Notes under the pieces: model-generated
The model's database searches: none
The model's input: the letters and a program-made list of their open reading frames with translations, nothing else
What the model was told of the DNA's origin: nothing
NCBI GenBank assembly: GCA_020853975.1
Contig: JADYXW010000015.1
Coordinates: 124,001 to 188,000 of the forward strand
DNA length: 64,000 bases
Direction of reading: 5' to 3'
From: Phycisphaerales bacterium
Lineage (GTDB): Bacteria; Planctomycetota; Phycisphaerae; Phycisphaerales; UBA1924
Position numbers and translations under genes: made by a program
Shown: positions 24,017-32,301 of the stretch, in pieces
Layout: each line of letters opens with the position of its first letter
How positions within the stretch are numbered: position 1 is the stretch's first letter

Positions 24017-25498
24017 ATGATTGTGGCCATGCCGAACGCGCCAACCGAGTATCGACGCGAGGAGCCGCGGACCCCGGACCCCGGCTCGCGGACCATGGCG
24101 GTGGTTGCGTGGGTGGTTCTGATCGTGCTGGTGCTTGGCACGGTCCTGGTGAACCAGTCGGAGCTCTTCGCGCCCGCCCCGCCCGCGGAGACGGTGCGTG
24201 AGATCGTCGCGCCGGGTTCCGAAGAGTTCACGCTGGTGGCCAAGGCGATGGTCAAGGTCGCCTACGTGCCGGGCGTCGGGAGCGCCGAGACCCGGACGGC
24301 CTACCTGGGCAACGTGCGGGACGCGGCGAAGAAGCCCGTGGACCAGCTCCGCGCCGCGATCGTCGCCTGGGATCTCGCGGGCGAGAAGGAGGCCCAACGG
24401 CTGCTCGACAAGCTCCAGAAGCAGGAGGCCAAGGTCAAGGAACCCTCGGAGGTGGTGCTCGCGGAGATCGAGCTTGTGAGGCGGATGGTGACCGAGGGGA
24501 CTGCGGCGCTGAGCGAAGAGGAGAAGGCGGGCCTCAAGGCTCGGCACGGCTGGTTCGCGGACCTGGCCATGACCCGCGGGCTGAAGGAGAGTGACCCGGC
24601 GCGGGCGGCGGTGCTCAGGGGAGGGGTAGGGATCGTCGTGACGGTGCTCGCGGGGATGTCCCTCGCGGGCATCGCGTTCGTTACAGGGTGCGTGATCTGC
24701 GTTCTGGCCATCGTCGGGCTCTCGAAGCGGCGGTTCAGGCCCGCGTTCGTGCCCCCGGCGCCCGGGGGGAGCGTGTTCGTCGAGACGGTCGCGGTCTTCG
24801 TGATGCTGTTCCTGCTGGTGATGAAGATCGGGTTTACGGCGGTGGTCGCGGCGATGCCCGAGCCCCCGGAATGGATCGACGCCGCCGGGCTGCTCGCGCA
24901 GTGGGCGCTGGTGGTGGTGCCGCTCTGGCCCCTGCTGAGGCGGGTGTCGTTCGCGGACCTGCGGGCGCGGATAGGCTGGCACAGCGGCAAGGGCGTGATG
25001 CAGGAGATCGGCGCGGGGATGTACGCGTACCTCGCGGGCCTTCCGCTGCTGGCGTTCTCGATGGCGGTCTCGGTCGTGCTGATGCTGGTGTATCAGCTCA
25101 TCATGTCCGGCCTGTTCAACCGGCCGGAGGCCGGGCCGCCCCCCAACCGGGTCGCGGAGATGATCTCGTCTGTCTCGGGCTGGAAGCTGGTGCTGCTCTT
25201 CTCGCTGGCGACGATCTGGGCGCCGCTGGTGGAGGAGTCGCTCTTCCGTGGCGCGTTGTACCGTGCGCTACGGACGGGCATGGGGGTCGTGTGGGCGGGG
25301 CTCTTTTCCGCGGTCGTGTTCGGTGTCATGCACGGCTACGCGTTCTTCCTGCTGATGCCCGTCATCACGCTCGGGTTCATCTTTGCGCTCACCCGGGAGT
25401 GGCGTGGCAGCCTCATTGGCCCCATGGTGGCGCACGGGTTGCACAACGCCTCGGTGCTGACGCTGGCCATCATCGTGCTGCGGGCCATCGAGCAGTAG
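24017..25498 (+). CDS. CPBP-family intramembrane protease (CAAX protease/bacteriocin-processing type)
   Basis: 493 residues, about twice the usual core length because of an N-terminal extension: one transmembrane helix (VVAWVVLIVLVLGTVLV), a roughly 150-residue soluble, charged region, and then the multi-helix membrane core. Catalytic motifs of the Abi/CPBP family are present: EESLFRGALYR (Glu-Glu-x3-Arg) and the His motifs FGVMHGYAF and HGLHN. Substrates of bacterial members are mostly unknown. An in-frame ATG at 24029 is an alternative start. Monocistronic, with ubiA-family gene downstream. Confidence 0.85.
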   Translation: MIVAMPNAPTEYRREEPRTPDPGSRTMAVVAWVVLIVLVLGTVLVNQSELFAPAPPAETVREIVAPGSEEFTLVAKAMVKVAYVPGVGSAETRTAYLGNVRDAAKKPVDQLRAAIVAWDLAGEKEAQRLLDKLQKQEAKVKEPSEVVLAEIELVRRMVTEGTAALSEEEKAGLKARHGWFADLAMTRGLKESDPARAAVLRGGVGIVVTVLAGMSLAGIAFVTGCVICVLAIVGLSKRRFRPAFVPPAPGGSVFVETVAVFVMLFLLVMKIGFTAVVAAMPEPPEWIDAAGLLAQWALVVVPLWPLLRRVSFADLRARIGWHSGKGVMQEIGAGMYAYLAGLPLLAFSMAVSVVLMLVYQLIMSGLFNRPEAGPPPNRVAEMISSVSGWKLVLLFSLATIWAPLVEESLFRGALYRALRTGMGVVWAGLFSAVVFGVMHGYAFFLLMPVITLGFIFALTREWRGSLIGPMVAHGLHNASVLTLAIIVLRAIEQ

Positions 25499-25616
25499 AG
25501 TTGGGTGATTCTCGGACCCTTCTGTGGCCCGCCCCCCGGCTCTTGGCCGATGGATGCCGGCGGAACGCTCTACGAACCGGGGGCGGCCCGCGGGACGTAG
25601 GAGTCTTCCGGTCCGC

Positions 25617-26579
25617 ATGAGCCAGGAACCCACAACCCAGGACCCGCCCCGCAGGCCGCTGGCCCTGGCGCTGGTCAAGCTCGCGCGCCCGCACCAGTGG
25701 GCCAAGAGCGTCTTTGTGCTGCTGGGGCCGCTGTACGGCCTGCGGGAGTACCGGGGTGAGTGGAGGGACCTGGCGATCGATGCGATGCTCGCCTCGGCCT
25801 CGTTCGCGCTCGCGTCGTCGGCGTGCTATGTGCTGAACGATCTCGCCGATGCGCCGCTGGATCGTCACCACCCCCGCAAGAGACTGAGGCCGATCGCGCG
25901 GGGCGAAGTCACGACGGGTCAGGCGGCGGTGTTCGCGGCGGTCCTGGCGGTGGGTGCCGCGGGGCTCGCGCTTGCGTCGGGCGGGTGGGTGCTGGGCGTG
26001 CTGGTCGCGGCCTATGTGGCGAACGTCGTCGCGTATTCACTGCGGCTGAAGCACGTGGTGATCGTGGACGTGATGAGCCTGTCGCTGGGGTTCGTGCTGC
26101 GGGTCGTGGGCGGGTGTGCCGCGGCGGGGATCGCCCCCAGCACGTGGCTGCTCAACGTGACGCTGTTCTTCTCGATGTTCCTGGCGCTGGGAAAGAGGCT
26201 GGGAGAGCGGCGGAGCCTGGGGGAGGGCGCCGGGGCGGCACGCCTTGTTCAGAGGTCGTACACGGACGAGCTGCTGCGGATGCTCGTGGTGGTGACCGGG
26301 GTCGCGACGCTCGTGACGTACGCCGCGTACATCGTGGGTCGGGCGGATGCGGGGGCGGTCGTGAGGCTCTGGTCGCCCGGGGGCGACGTGAACGTGCTGT
26401 GGGTGACGCTGCTCCCGGCGACGTACGCGCTGCTCCGCTGCATCGTGCTTCTGGAGCGAGGGGAGTACGACGACCCGACGGAGCTGGCGACGCGGGACTG
26501 GCCCACGCAGGGCGCTGGGGTGCTGTTCGTGGTGGCGTCGGTCGGCGCCGCGTTGTGGCACCGCCTCGCGGACGTCTAG
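25617..26579 (+). CDS. UbiA-family prenyltransferase, decaprenyl-phosphate phosphoribosyltransferase-like
   Basis: 320 residues from the ATG at 25617. It begins KLARPHQWAKSVFVLLGPLY and contains the Asp-rich motif NDLADAPLDRHHPRKRLRPI (NDxxDxxxD), with a second acidic motif in the YTDELLRMLVVVTG region, and 8-9 predicted membrane helices. The RPHQWAKN-like start and the HPxKRxRPI run are shared with DPPR synthase, which links phosphoribosyl to a polyprenyl phosphate, rather than with quinone UbiA enzymes. The lipid substrate is therefore likely a polyprenyl phosphate. The stop overlaps the nrfA stop convergently. Confidence 0.8.
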   Translation: MSQEPTTQDPPRRPLALALVKLARPHQWAKSVFVLLGPLYGLREYRGEWRDLAIDAMLASASFALASSACYVLNDLADAPLDRHHPRKRLRPIARGEVTTGQAAVFAAVLAVGAAGLALASGGWVLGVLVAAYVANVVAYSLRLKHVVIVDVMSLSLGFVLRVVGGCAAAGIAPSTWLLNVTLFFSMFLALGKRLGERRSLGEGAGAARLVQRSYTDELLRMLVVVTGVATLVTYAAYIVGRADAGAVVRLWSPGGDVNVLWVTLLPATYALLRCIVLLERGEYDDPTELATRDWPTQGAGVLFVVASVGAALWHRLADV

Positions 26580-28015
26580 CGCTTCGCGATTGCCTTGAGG
26601 AGCTCGATCTCACCCTGCCTGGCGAAGTCAACGGCTTCCGCGAGGATACGGGCGGACTCCTGCGGGGCGTGGAAGCCCATGGAGTTCTCGGCGGAGATGA
26701 AGTCAAGCCTCCACTGCGCCTTGCGCTGCAGGGCCCGCGCGGGGGCGAGTTGCTCGTCGGTGGCGCCGTTCGTCCTGGCCTCGGCGATGGAGTTGATGAG
26801 CGCGAAGACCGCCTGCTCGCCCCGGTCCAGGAGGCCTTTGGTGCGGTCCTGGATGGCCTCGACGCGGCTCTTGATCTCCGTCTCTGTGTAGTTGTGGCAG
26901 GTCTGGCAGGCGTGAGCCACGTTCAGCATCGGGCTGCGGACGTGGTGGTCGCTGATCTTGATCGCCCCGTCGCGCTTGTAGGGCATATGGCAGTCCGCGC
27001 ACGAAACGCCCGAGCGGGCGTGGATGCCCTGGCTCCAGAGCTCAAACTCCGGGTGCTGGGCCTTGAGCGCGGCGGCGCCGCTGTCGGCGTGCTTGAAGTC
27101 CGTCCATTTCACCTCGTCGTAGTACGCCTCGATCTGCTCGACCTTCAGGCCCTTGTGCCAGGGGAAGGTCACGAGCTTCTTTTCGCCCGCGAAGTAGTAC
27201 TCTACGTGGCACTGGGCGCAGGCCATGCTGCGCATCTCCTGGCGGCTGGCGTCCAGGTTGGGGTCGTACGGGCGGCTCCTTGGGCCGGTGCGCCATCGTT
27301 CCACGCTCGGGAGGTGCGGCACGGGCTCGGCGGAGGAGGCGAGGGCGCGGATGCCGTTCATGAACCCGGGCCGGGTGACCCGCAGCGCCATGGTGGATGG
27401 GTCGTGGCAATCCAGGCACGTGACGGGGTGCTCGACGAGCTTGCTGGCCTCGGCGTAGGGCAGGCCGCAGACCTGCTCGAAGCCTTTCTGAATCTGCTCC
27501 ATGCCGGCGGCGCTGGTGGCGGAATCATCCAGGGTGCCGGGTGCGCCGGCCTTGATGCCCTGCTCGCGGTAGGCCACGACGTTGCTGGCGTGGCAGTGGA
27601 GGCAGGCCCCGGGCTGGGGCTTCTGCTTCACGCGCTCGGTGTCGCGCTGGTCGCTGAGCATGTAGGCGTGCCCACGCTCCTCGCGGTAGTCGATGGCGAA
27701 GGCGTAGCCCCTGAAGATGGCGCGCCAGACAGGGTCTTCGTCGAGGTGCTGGAAGGCCTCGCTCCCGCCGTGCTTGGTGCGCTGGGTGTCGACGGTGCGG
27801 AGGTAGCTGTCGTACTGCCTGGGGAAGTTCTTGCCCCACTCCTTGGCGTCGACAGTGGTTTCCTTGAGTTCGGTGAGGGCAAAGGTCGTTTGTTTGGCCT
27901 CACGCTTGCGCTGGGCGATGTTCTCACGCATCAGCATGACGCCGACGGTCGCGCCGGCGACGACGATCATCGTGAACCAGTACAGGCCCCAGGAACGTTT
28001 GGCTGGTGTAGTCAT
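26576..28015 (-). CDS. nrfA: Ammonia-forming cytochrome c nitrite reductase, catalytic subunit
   Basis: 479 residues, with an N-terminal signal-anchor helix (WGLYWFTMIVVAGATVGVM) and five haem motifs: CLHCH (138-142), CLDCH, CAQCH, CADCH and CQTCH. The active-site haem 1, which is CxxCK in E. coli NrfA, is here a CxxCH, as in a known NrfA subgroup. The calcium-site and substrate region around CAQCHVEYYF and the WTDFKHADSG stretch are conserved. It reduces nitrite to ammonium with six electrons in the periplasm, fed by NrfH. Directly downstream of nrfH (9-nt gap), with one likely promoter for both. Confidence 0.93.
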   Translation of the reverse strand: MTTPAKRSWGLYWFTMIVVAGATVGVMLMRENIAQRKREAKQTTFALTELKETTVDAKEWGKNFPRQYDSYLRTVDTQRTKHGGSEAFQHLDEDPVWRAIFRGYAFAIDYREERGHAYMLSDQRDTERVKQKPQPGACLHCHASNVVAYREQGIKAGAPGTLDDSATSAAGMEQIQKGFEQVCGLPYAEASKLVEHPVTCLDCHDPSTMALRVTRPGFMNGIRALASSAEPVPHLPSVERWRTGPRSRPYDPNLDASRQEMRSMACAQCHVEYYFAGEKKLVTFPWHKGLKVEQIEAYYDEVKWTDFKHADSGAAALKAQHPEFELWSQGIHARSGVSCADCHMPYKRDGAIKISDHHVRSPMLNVAHACQTCHNYTETEIKSRVEAIQDRTKGLLDRGEQAVFALINSIAEARTNGATDEQLAPARALQRKAQWRLDFISAENSMGFHAPQESARILAEAVDFARQGEIELLKAIAKR

Positions 28016-28024
28016 GGGACGGGT

Positions 28025-28519
28025 CTACTTCCTCGGGCCGTGCCCGACGTCTGAATGGCAGTGAACGCAGTTGGCGGGCTCTCCGCGAGAGAGGCTGTGT
28101 GCCGTGATCTGCGCGACCATGGGCTCGTGGCAGCGGACGCAGTTGTTCTGGACGACCTTGAGGCTTCCCGGGGTGATGCGGATCGGCTCGTGGAAGTCCT
28201 GGAGCGTGAAGCCCTTGCTGTGCCTGAAGCCGTGCTCGGCCTTGACGAAGTACTTGCCGACCGGATCGGGGGGCACGTGGCAGTCGTTGCAGGTCGCCCG
28301 CGCGTGGTGGCTTCCCTTCTGCCAGCCGTCGTACTGATCACGCATGATGTGGCAGTTCACGCACGCCTTGGGGTCGTTGGAGAGATAGCTGGTGCCCTCG
28401 GCGTAGTCAAATGTGCTGACGGACAGGCCGAGAAAGAGCCCGGCGAACACGGCAAGCGAGAGCCCGGCGAGGCTCAGCCCCGGCCAACCGGCCGTCGACG
28501 CTGTTCGGGTCCCGGTCAT
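28025..28519 (-). CDS. nrfH: NrfH-type tetrahaem quinol dehydrogenase
   Basis: 164 residues from the ATG at 28519; an upstream in-frame TTG at 28552 falls inside the -35 element and is rejected. One N-terminal membrane helix (GLSLAGLSLAVFAGLFLGLS) anchors four c-type haems: CVNCH, CNDCH, CVRCH and CVHCH. It takes electrons from menaquinol to NrfA at the outer face of the cytoplasmic membrane. No nrfBCD or maturation genes are adjacent, so this is the two-component NrfHA type used for respiratory ammonification. Confidence 0.92.
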   Translation of the reverse strand: MTGTRTASTAGWPGLSLAGLSLAVFAGLFLGLSVSTFDYAEGTSYLSNDPKACVNCHIMRDQYDGWQKGSHHARATCNDCHVPPDPVGKYFVKAEHGFRHSKGFTLQDFHEPIRITPGSLKVVQNNCVRCHEPMVAQITAHSLSRGEPANCVHCHSDVGHGPRK

Positions 28520-28523
28520 AAAA

Positions 28524-28552
28524 CAGATATCTGCGTCCACAACTAGAGTCAA
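28524..28552 (-). promoter_or_regulatory. Sigma-70-type promoter of nrfHA, leaderless
   Basis: Reverse strand: TTGACT (28552-28547), a 17-bp spacer, then TATCTG (28529-28524). The ATG of nrfH is only 4 nt beyond the -10, so the mRNA would start at or next to the ATG. The -10 sits in a perfect 10-bp palindrome, CAGATATCTG (28524-28533), a possible operator half. This is the clearest promoter in the window, and it stands out as AT-rich. Confidence 0.6.
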
Positions 28553-28565
28553 AGTTGTGCGTTGG

Positions 28566-29969
28566 CTAGACGAGCACTCCCGTCAGAATGAGAATCGCCA
28601 TCCCAAGGTATATCAACGTGCCGCTGGCGTCCATGAGCGTGGCGACCATGGGGCTGCTCGCGGTGGCGGGGTCGATGCCGACCCTCCGCATGACGAGAGG
28701 GAGGGTTGATCCCAGCAAGATGCCCCAGAGGACGACGCTGAAAATCGAACCGGCGACGCTGATCGCAAGCCACTGGGCCCACTGAGGATGGCGTGCGTCT
28801 TCGGCGCGGGCATGCCCAATGAGCGTGAAGAACTCCACGCACAGCCAGCCCAGCAGCGCGAGTGTACCTCCGAGCAGGAGGCCGGAAACCAGCTCCTTGC
28901 GGACGATGCGCCACCAGTCGCGCGGGGTGACCTCGCCCAGCCCGAGAGCGCGGGTGACGAGGGTGGCGGCCTGGGAGCCGGAGTTGCCGCCGCAGGAAAT
29001 GACCAGTGGCAGGAACATGACAAGGACGGCGGCCTTGTCGAGCTGCTTCTGGAACCCGCCGAGCACGATGATGGTGATGGTCTGTCCGATGAAGAGGGCC
29101 GCGAGCCAGACCCCTCTCTTTTTGAACATCTCCAGGTGCCCGGCCTGCATGTACGGCTCGCTGAGGGCCGCGACGCCGCCGAGCTTCTGGATGTCCTCGG
29201 TTGCTTCTTCCTGCGCGACGTCCGCCACGTCGTCGGACGTGACGATGCCGATGAGCGCACCGCGGCTGTCGACGACGGGGAGGGCGTTGCGGTCGTAGCG
29301 GGCCATGAGCGAGACCGCGTCCTGCTGGGGCTGGTCGCCCCGGAGCGTGACGAAGCTGCGGTTCATGAGGTCCTCGATGCGGGCCCCGGGGGGCGCCAGC
29401 AGCAGGGATCGCAGGCGCATGTCGTCGATGAGGCGGCCCTCGTTGTCGATGACGTAGACGACGTTGATGGTCTCTGCGTCCCGGCCGTACCGGCGGATGT
29501 GGTCCAGCGCTTCCGCGACAGACCAGTCGGGCCGGAGGCGGACGTAGTCGGGAGTCATGAGGCGGCCGACGCTGCGGGGCGGGTATCCGAGGATGGCCTG
29601 GGTGACCTTGCGCGACTCCGGGCTGAGCGAGGCGACGAGGCGCTGGCAGACGTCCTCGGGCACTTCGTCGAGGAGGTGGACCCGGTCGTCGGGGGTCATG
29701 GCCTCGATGACGCGGGAGGCTTCCTCGTTTCCAAGTTGTGTGATGAGGTGTTCCTGCGCCTCCGGAGACAGGTAGGAGAAAACTGCGGCGGCGTCGTCGC
29801 GCTGCAGGAATCGGAAGCAGACGGCGGCGTCGCGGGGCTCGAGGCCGGTCACGACGTCCGCGACATCGGCGGGGTGCACGGCGTGCAGGGCCTCGCGGAG
29901 CTCGCCGAACCGCTGAGAGCGGACGAGTTCCTCGACCTCCGGGATGAGCAGTTCAGCGGTAGGAGTCAC
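28566..29969 (-). CDS. mgtE: Magnesium transporter MgtE
   Basis: 467 residues from the GTG at 29969, chosen because TAGGCT lies 5 nt upstream and the length then matches MgtE (about 450). The frame is open much further upstream, but that is antisense to the liv genes. Domains in order: N domain of helical repeats (GELREALHAVHPADVADVVT, then AEAFxx-like repeats), two CBS domains (MTPDYVRLRPDWSVAEALDH and MNRSFVTLRGDQPQQDAVSL) and five membrane helices with CGGNSGSQAATLVTRALGLG in the pore region. It is a Mg2+-gated magnesium channel/transporter. Tandem with nrfH but apparently transcribed separately. Confidence 0.92.
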   Translation of the reverse strand: MTPTAELLIPEVEELVRSQRFGELREALHAVHPADVADVVTGLEPRDAAVCFRFLQRDDAAAVFSYLSPEAQEHLITQLGNEEASRVIEAMTPDDRVHLLDEVPEDVCQRLVASLSPESRKVTQAILGYPPRSVGRLMTPDYVRLRPDWSVAEALDHIRRYGRDAETINVVYVIDNEGRLIDDMRLRSLLLAPPGARIEDLMNRSFVTLRGDQPQQDAVSLMARYDRNALPVVDSRGALIGIVTSDDVADVAQEEATEDIQKLGGVAALSEPYMQAGHLEMFKKRGVWLAALFIGQTITIIVLGGFQKQLDKAAVLVMFLPLVISCGGNSGSQAATLVTRALGLGEVTPRDWWRIVRKELVSGLLLGGTLALLGWLCVEFFTLIGHARAEDARHPQWAQWLAISVAGSIFSVVLWGILLGSTLPLVMRRVGIDPATASSPMVATLMDASGTLIYLGMAILILTGVLV

Positions 29970-30050
29970 GGGCAAGCCTACCCCGGAGGCGTTGGGTGAG
30001 GCGAGGCGGGGTGCAAGTTCGTGGCGGAAGGCATGGAACGCGGGGGCTCG

Positions 30051-30070
30051 GGTGTGGTAATCTTCACACC
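30051..30070. promoter_or_regulatory. Inverted repeat upstream of the liv operon
   Basis: GGTGTG-GTAATCTT-CACACC, a perfect 6-bp inverted repeat with an 8-bp AT-rich centre, 80 bp before livJ in the divergent 180-bp gap with mgtE. It overlaps a TG-G-TAATCT extended-type -10 and is a candidate operator or promoter. Confidence 0.35.
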
Positions 30071-30149
30071 TCACCCCGGAGGGGGGCCGCCCGGAGTCCG
30101 CTCCGGGGGATTTCGGACTGGACCGCACCTTCGCGCAAGGAACAAAGCC

Positions 30150-31352
30150 ATGACTGGGACCATCCGCCTGTGGTCGGCGATTTCGGTGTTCGGAGCGATG
30201 GCGCTGCTGGGCGCCTGCGAGAAGAAGTCGCCCGCGCCCGCGCCGGGGGGGGGCGGTGGCACCCCCGCGGCGTCGACGCCCGGGGAGATCACCATCGGGC
30301 ACTATGGCTCGCTGACGGGCGCCCAGGCGACGTTCGGGAAGAGCACGGACAACGGCATCAAGCTGGCGGTGAAGGAAGTGAACGCCGCGGGCGGAGTGAC
30401 GGTCGCGGGCAAGAAGTACACCGTCCGGCTTGTGAGCGAGGACACCGAGGGCAAGCCCGAGAAGGCGGGCACCGTGGTGACCAAGCTCATCACCAAGGAC
30501 AAGGTGGTGTGCGTGCTGGGCGAGGTCGCGTCCAGCGTCTCGCTGCAGGGTGCGCCGGTGTGCCAGGAGTACGGGGTGCCGATGATCACTCCGAGTTCGA
30601 CGAACCCGGACGTGACGAAGGTCGGCGACATGATCTTCCGCGTGTGCTTCATCGACCCCTTCCAGGGCGAGGCGTGCGCGAAGTTCGCCAGGGGCGAGCT
30701 GAAGGCGGCGAAGGTGGCGGTGCTCTTCGACCAGGCGTCCGCCTATTCGGTGGGCCTGAAGGACGAGTTCAACAAGGCCTTCAAGGCGGCGGGCGGCGAG
30801 ATTGTCAGCGAGCAGGCGTACACGCAGGGCGCGAGCGACTTCAACGCGCAGCTCACGCGCATCCGCGAGAGCTCGCCCGACGCGATCTTCATCCCCGGCT
30901 ACTACAGCGACGTGACGAACATCGCGCTGCAGAGCCGCAAGCTCGGCATGAAGATGCCCCTCCTGGGCGGCGACGGCTGGGACAGCGAAGAGCTGGGCAA
31001 GAACGCGGGCGAGTCGATCGAGGGGTGCTTCTACTCCAACCACTACGCCCCCGACCAGCCCACCGAGGAGATCCGGGCCTTCGTGAGCACGTACAAGGCC
31101 GACTTTGGCGGCGTGCCCGACGGTCTCGCGGCCCTGGGCTACGACGGCGCCCGGCTGCTGTTCGAGGCCATGGGCAGGGCCAAGAGCCTCTCCGGCACCG
31201 ACCTGCGTGACGCCATCGGCCAGGCCAGGGGATTCAAGGGCGTCACCGGGGCCATCACCCTCAACGACCACCGCGACGCGGTGAAGAACGTCGTGATGGT
31301 GGAGCGTCGCGGCGGGCAGTGGGTTTTCCGCGCGTCCATCGAGCCCAAGTAA
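30150..31352 (+). CDS. livJ: Branched-chain amino-acid ABC transporter, substrate-binding lipoprotein
   Basis: 400 residues from the ATG at 30150 (AAGGA upstream). Lipoprotein signal ending LLGAC (Cys about 23), then a Gly/Pro linker and a type I periplasmic binding fold: ITIGHYGSLTGAQATFGKST, KLAVKEVNAAGGV, VVCVLGEVASSVSLQGAPVC and GVPMITPSSTNPDVT. In a lipid-anchored binding protein the Cys tethers it to the membrane. First gene of a complete five-gene liv operon. Actual ligand could be leucine-type or another amino acid or amide. Confidence 0.9.
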   Translation: MTGTIRLWSAISVFGAMALLGACEKKSPAPAPGGGGGTPAASTPGEITIGHYGSLTGAQATFGKSTDNGIKLAVKEVNAAGGVTVAGKKYTVRLVSEDTEGKPEKAGTVVTKLITKDKVVCVLGEVASSVSLQGAPVCQEYGVPMITPSSTNPDVTKVGDMIFRVCFIDPFQGEACAKFARGELKAAKVAVLFDQASAYSVGLKDEFNKAFKAAGGEIVSEQAYTQGASDFNAQLTRIRESSPDAIFIPGYYSDVTNIALQSRKLGMKMPLLGGDGWDSEELGKNAGESIEGCFYSNHYAPDQPTEEIRAFVSTYKADFGGVPDGLAALGYDGARLLFEAMGRAKSLSGTDLRDAIGQARGFKGVTGAITLNDHRDAVKNVVMVERRGGQWVFRASIEPK

Positions 31353-31373
31353 GTCATCCCTCACGCGGCGCGC

Positions 31374-32300
31374 ATGGACCAACTGCTCCAGACGTTGAAG
31401 GACGGCATCGCCATCGGCAGCCTGTACGCGCTCATCGCGCTGGGCTACACGATGGTGTACGGCATCCTCAAGTTCATCAACTTCGCGCACAGCGACGTGG
31501 TGGTCCTGGGGGCGTGGCTCTCGCTGCTCTTCGCGAGGAAGCTCGAGGCCGTCACGGGCTGGGGGGCCCCGCCGTGGTGGGCCGGCGCGCTCGTGCTCAT
31601 CCTGGCCATGGCGGCATGTGCGCTGGCGGGCTTTTGCATCGAGCGGCTGGCGTACAAGCCCATCCGCGGGGCGCCCAGGCTCAACGTGCTGATCACGGCG
31701 ATCGGCGTTTCTCTCTTCCTGCAGAACATGGGCCAGCAGGAATGGATGTTCGGGACGCGGCCCGCCAACATCCCCGCCCTGGTGAACGACGCGACGCTCT
31801 TTACAGTCGGGCGGGTGAACTTCACGCTGCTCGACGCCGCGGGCGTGGGAACGGCGCTCGCGCTGATGGTGGGCCTCGAATGGCTGGTGTTCCACACGAA
31901 GATCGGGCGTGGCATGCGGGCGGTCAGTCACAGCACCGCCACCGCTTCGCTCATGGGAGTTCCCGTCAACCGCGTCATCAGCACGACGTTCGTCATCGGG
32001 TCCGCCCTGGCGGCGGCGGGCGGGTTCCTGTGGGCGCTCAAGTACAGCCAGATCAAGCAGACCGCCGACACGAGCTGGACGCTGCTGGGGTTGAAGGCGT
32101 TTGTCGCGGCGGTCGTGGGGGGCATCGGCAATGTGCGCGGCGCGATGCTGGGCGGGCTCGCCATCGGCATGCTCGAGATGTTCGGGGCCGCGTATCTCTG
32201 GTCGAGCATGACAGACGTGTACGTGTTCGGTCTGCTCATCGCGGTATTGCTGCTGAGGCCGGGCGGGATCCTGGGCAAGGCGGTTGTGGAAAAGGTCTAG
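31374..32300 (+). CDS. livH: Branched-chain amino-acid ABC transporter permease LivH
   Basis: 308 residues, multi-spanning. Family motifs: GIAIGSLYALIALGYTMVYG near the start, LKFINFAHSDVVVLGAW, and the permease loop LKAFVAAVVGGIGNVRGAML. It forms the membrane channel with LivM. It starts 21 nt after livJ. Confidence 0.92.
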   Translation: MDQLLQTLKDGIAIGSLYALIALGYTMVYGILKFINFAHSDVVVLGAWLSLLFARKLEAVTGWGAPPWWAGALVLILAMAACALAGFCIERLAYKPIRGAPRLNVLITAIGVSLFLQNMGQQEWMFGTRPANIPALVNDATLFTVGRVNFTLLDAAGVGTALALMVGLEWLVFHTKIGRGMRAVSHSTATASLMGVPVNRVISTTFVIGSALAAAGGFLWALKYSQIKQTADTSWTLLGLKAFVAAVVGGIGNVRGAMLGGLAIGMLEMFGAAYLWSSMTDVYVFGLLIAVLLLRPGGILGKAVVEKV

Positions 32301-32301
32301 C

